In this document: in pieces, positions 7,339 through 10,167 of the stretch | Position numbering within the stretch: position 1 is the stretch's first letter | Layout of the letters: each line of letters starts with the position of its first letter | Assembly: GCF_000159955.1 (NCBI RefSeq) | Contig: NZ_GG695975.1 | Span: 207,922-218,088, forward strand | DNA length: 10,167 nucleotides | Direction of reading: 5' to 3' | Origin: Paenibacillus sp. oral taxon 786 str. D14 | GTDB lineage: Bacteria; Bacillota; Bacilli; Paenibacillales; Paenibacillaceae | The notes under the pieces: generated by a model | Told to the model about the DNA's origin: nothing | Databases searched by the model: none | Seen by the model: only the letters and a program-made list of their open reading frames with translations | Program-made: the position numbers and the translations under genes

Positions 7339-8016
7339 GTGGGTACCAAAATTCTTATAATAGATGACGATAAAACGATATCTACCATGATTCGAAGGGG
7401 ATTAACATATGAAGGATATGAGGTCACTGTTGCGAACGGAGGGAAAGAAGGCCTTAATCTGGTGCTGGAAGATGAGCCGGATTTAATCATTCTGGATATC
7501 ATGATGCCTGACCTTGATGGGTTGGAAGTTTGCAAAAGGTTACGAAAAGATGCGGGCATTCCAATTCTTATGGTTACCGGCATGGATTCCATTGCAGATC
7601 GGGTCCATGGCCTTGAGACAGGCGCTGACGATTATTTGGTTAAACCTTTTGCGTTTGAAGAGTTGGTTGCAAGGGTAAAAGCTTTGTTACGGCGACTGGA
7701 TCATAAGAAGAAGGAAGACGAAAAACTGATCTTTTCTGATCTGGTAGTCGATCTTTCAACGCGTCAGGCATTTCGAGGATCGCGTACGATTGAATTTTCC
7801 ACAACCGAGTTTAATCTGCTTTGTTTTTTTATGAAACATCCTCAGCAAGTTTTGACCCGGGAACTGCTTATGGATAGAGTTTGGGGATTCGATTTTCGAG
7901 GGGAGTCAAACGTTTTGGAGGTATATGTAGGCTATTTGCGGAGCAAGCTGGAAGCGCAAAATGAACCTCGCCTTATTCATACTGTCAGAGGCGCCGGTTA
8001 TGTATTGAGGGAATAG
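7339..8016 (+). CDS. OmpR-family response regulator
   Basis: A 225-residue two-component response regulator. The receiver domain (about 4-118) has the acidic cluster Asp9-Asp10-Asp11, the phospho-acceptor Asp53 (LDIMMP), the switch residues Thr80 and Tyr99, and Lys102 in KPF. A winged-helix DNA-binding domain follows at about 128-225, with FSTTEFNLL, the recognition-helix region SNVLEVYVGYLRSKLE and the closing HTVRGAGYVLRE. The sequence resembles the MprA-like branch of the family. The start is GTG at 7339, with GAGGTG (7325-7330) 8 bases upstream. The sensor kinase starts 4 bases after its stop, so the two are translated together. The 11-bp repeats before 6834 and 9514 are its likely targets. 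No copper link can be read from the protein itself, so I give no gene symbol. Confidence 0.95.
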   Translation: MGTKILIIDDDKTISTMIRRGLTYEGYEVTVANGGKEGLNLVLEDEPDLIILDIMMPDLDGLEVCKRLRKDAGIPILMVTGMDSIADRVHGLETGADDYLVKPFAFEELVARVKALLRRLDHKKKEDEKLIFSDLVVDLSTRQAFRGSRTIEFSTTEFNLLCFFMKHPQQVLTRELLMDRVWGFDFRGESNVLEVYVGYLRSKLEAQNEPRLIHTVRGAGYVLRE

Positions 8017-8020
8017 TACG

Positions 8021-9400
8021 ATGCCGATAAGAATGCGCTTAACCCTCTGGAGTACCCTTATTTTTGGAATACTGTTAATCGGAATTACGTCATCCATCTT
8101 TTTTATGCATCACGCTTCATATTATAAAGACCAGGATCGATTGCTTGCCAGTGTATCCTTGCATATTCGGGAGGAACTGGAGAAAGGGTTAGTAGAAGGA
8201 ACCCCTTTAACCGAAGCAAATTTTTCCTTCGAGGAGTTTTCTTTAAATGGCGTTTATGTCATCGTTAGGGATCAGACAGGAAAAAATATTGCGAAAAGCA
8301 CTAATCCTTATCGAGCTCCAGATACTCCATTCACCGATTTCAAAAAGACACAAGATCGTCTGCTAACTTATACAGATCAAGAAAATAATCGTTTCCGTGT
8401 GATGGTGACGCCGATACGCTATCGGCAAAATATTGTCGGCTATATACAAGCTGAGGTTTCTTTACAGCAAGTTGACACCTCCTTGGTCCGTTTGGGGTGG
8501 TTAATCTTTGGAGTAACATTTACAGGCTTGCTTCTGGCAGCCATCGCCAGTTGGTTCATGGCCCGCAAATCTTTAAGAGGAGTGGAAATCATCAGCCAAA
8601 CGGCTCAGGCTATAACGGAATCACAAAGTTTTAATCAAAGGGTTGTATATTTGGGGGCCAAAGATGAACTAGGCCACTTGGCGGAAACTTTTAATGAAAT
8701 GTTAGATAGTTTAGAGAAAGCCTTTGTCAGCCAACGTAGATTTATCTCTTATGCATCACATGAACTTAGGGCTCCTTTGACAGCGATACGCGGAAATTTG
8801 GATATCCTGCAGAAGAACGTAAATATTCCTTCTGAAGAAAAAGCCGAGATCTTGAGCGACGTGTCCAAAGAAGCTAAACGGATGTCGAAACTTGTAGGTG
8901 ATTTGCTATCTCTGGCTCGGGCGGATGCCGGCCATGAGATCCAAAAGGGAATCGTTGATATATCCAATATTTTAAATGAATTGGAATCACGAATTCAATC
9001 GTCCAACCATAAAATGGAGATTACTTTTGAATATCAACTTTCAGTAATGGCCTGGGGTAATGAAGATCTACTTAAACAATTGATCCTTATATTACTTGAA
9101 AATGCGATAAGATATACGCCGGACAGCGGGAAAATTACCCTATCGACATTCCAGGATTCGGATTATTGCGGTGTTCAGGTTGCCGATACAGGCATTGGAA
9201 TCGAACCGGATGATATGCCCCATATATTTGACCGTTTTTACCGAAGTAAATCGGCAAGAATGCACACATCCGAAGGTACAGGTCTTGGATTAGCACTTGC
9301 GAAGAGTATCGTTGACCTCCATGACGGCTCTATTGGGGTAACGAGCGTTCCAGGTCAAGGAAGTCTTTTCAAAGTGAGTTTACCCAAAATCAAAACTTGA
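8021..9400 (+). CDS. Sensor histidine kinase, partner of the response regulator
   Basis: A 459-residue membrane kinase of the HisKA/HATPase class. A transmembrane helix (about 8-30), an extracytoplasmic sensor region of about 125 residues (31-157) and a second helix (158-180) come first. A HAMP linker (about 181-234), the dimerisation/phosphotransfer helices with His247 in SHELRAP, and the ATP-binding domain (about 345-457) follow. The N box has Asn361, the G1 box is DTGIGI (389-394) with Asp389, the F box is FDRFYR (403-408), and the G2 box is GTGLGLA (419-425). All catalytic residues are present. The sensor region has no Cys and no obvious metal-binding cluster, so the signal is unknown. 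GAGGGA (8007-8012), inside the end of the response regulator gene, lies 8 bases before the ATG, which indicates tight coupling. Confidence 0.95.
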   Translation: MPIRMRLTLWSTLIFGILLIGITSSIFFMHHASYYKDQDRLLASVSLHIREELEKGLVEGTPLTEANFSFEEFSLNGVYVIVRDQTGKNIAKSTNPYRAPDTPFTDFKKTQDRLLTYTDQENNRFRVMVTPIRYRQNIVGYIQAEVSLQQVDTSLVRLGWLIFGVTFTGLLLAAIASWFMARKSLRGVEIISQTAQAITESQSFNQRVVYLGAKDELGHLAETFNEMLDSLEKAFVSQRRFISYASHELRAPLTAIRGNLDILQKNVNIPSEEKAEILSDVSKEAKRMSKLVGDLLSLARADAGHEIQKGIVDISNILNELESRIQSSNHKMEITFEYQLSVMAWGNEDLLKQLILILLENAIRYTPDSGKITLSTFQDSDYCGVQVADTGIGIEPDDMPHIFDRFYRSKSARMHTSEGTGLGLALAKSIVDLHDGSIGVTSVPGQGSLFKVSLPKIKT

Positions 9401-9407
9401 CAGTAAC

Positions 9408-9443
9408 TAATGCTCTATCTGTTTCCGGGTGGAGCGTTATTTC
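9408..9443 (+). terminator. Possible terminator after the two-component operon
   Basis: Ten-base arms at 9408-9417 and 9430-9439 (TAATGCTC with GAGCGTTA, two G-U pairs, then TA/TG inside) close a 12-base loop. They are followed by only a short T stretch (9440-9442). It lies just after the kinase stop, where a terminator is expected, but the T tract is weak. Confidence 0.4.
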
Positions 9444-9453
9444 ATTAGAAAAT

Positions 9454-9508
9454 TCTTATCAAACTCTAAGGATAATCTCAGGGTTATCTTAGTTATTTCT
9501 AGTAATCT
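9454..9508 (+). promoter_or_regulatory. Five tandem 11-bp half-sites, probable response-regulator operator of the marR gene
   Basis: Direct units start at 9454, 9465, 9476, 9487 and 9498, exactly 11 bp apart. Every unit begins with TCT; the first six bases are TCTTAT, TCTAAG, TCTCAG, TCTTAG and TCTAGT. The last ends at 9508, 5 bp before the -10. The third unit differs little from the second unit of the array at 6785-6828 (both begin TCTCAGG). The period and orientation fit an OmpR-family regulator binding head to tail. Confidence 0.7.
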
Positions 9509-9510
9509 GT

Positions 9511-9519
9511 TGCTAGAAT
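9511..9519 (+). promoter_or_regulatory. Extended -10 promoter of the marR gene
   Basis: TGC followed by TAGAAT (9514-9519) forms an extended -10. No recognisable -35 exists at 16-18 bp, where the 11-bp repeats lie instead, which fits activation by a bound regulator. The expected transcript starts near 9526, leaving a very short leader. The ribosome binding site at 9525-9530 then falls at the start point, so the real start site may differ slightly. Confidence 0.5.
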
Positions 9520-9539
9520 CTATTAAGGAGTGAGAAAAA

Positions 9540-10010
9540 ATGAGCAAAAGTTCGGATACTTTGGCCTTGGAAAAAGGACTACCTAGAACGACAACCAGCT
9601 TTCTATTTACACGATTACTCCATCAAATCCGGCTGCGTGAACGACAACCGAGAAAATTAGGGGCGGTAGGTTCATTCACTCCGAGCGAAATTCATATCAT
9701 CCAAACCATCGGTATCGGTAGAGGAATGATCATGGGGGAATTAGCTAACCGAATTGGTGTAACCAGTGGAGCTATTACGCAGATCGTTGAACGGATGGAA
9801 AACAAAGGTCTGGTTCGGCGTTTCCAACTTATGCGAGGTTCAAATAAGGTCAATGTAATTTTAACCGATAAAGGGGAATCGGTATATTTTGCCTACGAGG
9901 AATTTTTTGTTAAGCCATTTGATCAATGGATTCGAGATGAGCTAAATGAAAATGAACTTAAGTCTTTTGAAAAGGGAGTTAAAAAACTAATTGAATTTTT
10001 GAACGAGTAG
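9540..10010 (+). CDS. MarR-family transcriptional regulator
   Basis: A 156-residue winged helix-turn-helix regulator. Residues 46-58 (FTPSEIHIIQTIG) match the first DNA-binding-domain helix of MarR proteins. MGELANRIGVTSGAITQIVERMENKGLVRR (65-94) contains the helix-turn-helix with the recognition helix around SGAITQIVERM. The wing is RGSNKVNVILTDKG (99-112), close to the family pattern although the usual Asp-x-Arg is replaced by SNK. Helices at the two ends (about 20-35 and 118-155) would form the dimer interface. AAGGAG (9525-9530) is 9 bases before the ATG. The ligand and target genes are unknown. Its promoter appears to be driven by the neighbouring two-component system through the 11-bp repeats. 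No other intact gene of its operon lies in the window. Confidence 0.9.
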   Translation: MSKSSDTLALEKGLPRTTTSFLFTRLLHQIRLRERQPRKLGAVGSFTPSEIHIIQTIGIGRGMIMGELANRIGVTSGAITQIVERMENKGLVRRFQLMRGSNKVNVILTDKGESVYFAYEEFFVKPFDQWIRDELNENELKSFEKGVKKLIEFLNE

Positions 10011-10084
10011 CTTCAATAACTAACGTGAGCGTTTTGCAGTAATCTGAGGCCTTGAGCCGTAAGGATTTTCGGACATAAAAAAGG

Positions 10085-10111
10085 GACTTCACCCCAACTT
10101 GGAGAAGTTTT
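10085..10111 (+). terminator. Possible terminator downstream of marR
   Basis: GACTTC (10085-10090) pairs with GAAGTT (10104-10109, one G-U pair). One A-A mismatch follows, then CC/GG, and a 7-base loop. An A run precedes the stem, and four T residues (10108-10111) follow. It is a plausible intrinsic terminator 75 bases after the marR stop, or part of the end of an insertion sequence. Confidence 0.35.
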
Positions 10112-10112
10112 C

Positions 10113-10155
10113 AAGTGACTAAACCCAAAAACCTCAAGGATGGAGGAAGTCACTT
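10113..10155 (+). repeat. Inverted repeat enclosing a ribosome binding site
   Basis: AAGTGACT (10113-10120) and AGTCACTT (10148-10155) are perfect inverted copies 27 bases apart. GGAGG (10142-10146) lies in the loop, and the right arm ends on the first base of a TTG start. Folding could limit translation of the gene that begins here, as seen at the start of some transposase genes. Confidence 0.45.
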
Positions 10156-10167
10156 TGTATATTCTCC
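10155..10167 (+). CDS. Partial start of a gene, possibly a transposase
   Basis: A TTG codon at 10155 with GGAGG 8 bases upstream opens a reading frame (start codon, then Tyr, Ile, Leu) that is cut off by the window end after four codons. The compact leader with short inverted repeats reminds me of insertion sequences in Paenibacillus-like genomes. Four codons cannot identify a family, and this is a weak call. Confidence 0.3.

Noticed and set aside
7339..9400. Naming the two-component system as a copper sensor (CopRS/CusRS)
   Set aside because: The kinase sensor region has no Cys or clear metal cluster, and the operator differs from the copper box. Only proximity to copper genes supports the idea.
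10022..10034. Short hairpin AACG / CGTT after marR as a terminator
   Set aside because: The stem has only four base pairs and a minimal T stretch; the hairpin at 10085-10111 is a better candidate.

Overview
The window reads as a low-to-moderate GC Gram-positive (Bacillota) chromosome, most like the Paenibacillaceae or Bacillaceae. The signs are AAGGAG/GAGGTG-type ribosome binding sites, TTG and GTG starts, sigma-A-like promoters, a CsoR-type copper repressor and a two-HMA CopA. No genus can be fixed from this sequence alone.

Left part (1-3843). A CsoR copper-sensing repressor gene is followed, under its own promoter, by a 731-residue membrane protein. That protein has a spermidine-synthase-like Rossmann domain between two membrane blocks. 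Convergent with it lies a 416-residue orphan protein with a helix-hairpin-helix-like segment and a PD-(D/E)XK-like core, best read as a restriction-endonuclease-like nuclease.

Middle (3844-6741). This is a complete copper-export operon, copA then copZ. Its promoter carries a perfect CsoR-type inverted repeat between the -35 and -10, and it ends in a strong intrinsic terminator. CsoR is expected to release this site on binding Cu(I); CopZ then carries Cu(I) and CopA exports it. The nuclease gene is transcribed divergently from the same intergenic region.

Right part (6742-10010). A membrane-anchored cupredoxin resembling the CupA family, but with most expected Cu(I) ligands replaced, is followed by an OmpR-family response regulator and a sensor kinase. 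A MarR-family regulator gene comes next. The promoters of the cupredoxin gene and the marR gene share an unusual architecture: tandem 11-bp half-sites beginning TCTNA/TCTAG (four and five copies), with the last copy ending exactly 5 bp before the -10 in both. This suggests that the local response regulator activates both promoters, making cupredoxin, two-component system and MarR one regulon. It is the most interesting signal in the window.

Right edge (10011-10167). There is a terminator-like hairpin, then an inverted repeat enclosing a ribosome binding site and a TTG start. This may be the first codons of a transposase or another gene cut off by the window end.

No rRNA, tRNA, CRISPR array or riboswitch was recognised. 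No gene-free stretch exceeds 300 bases.
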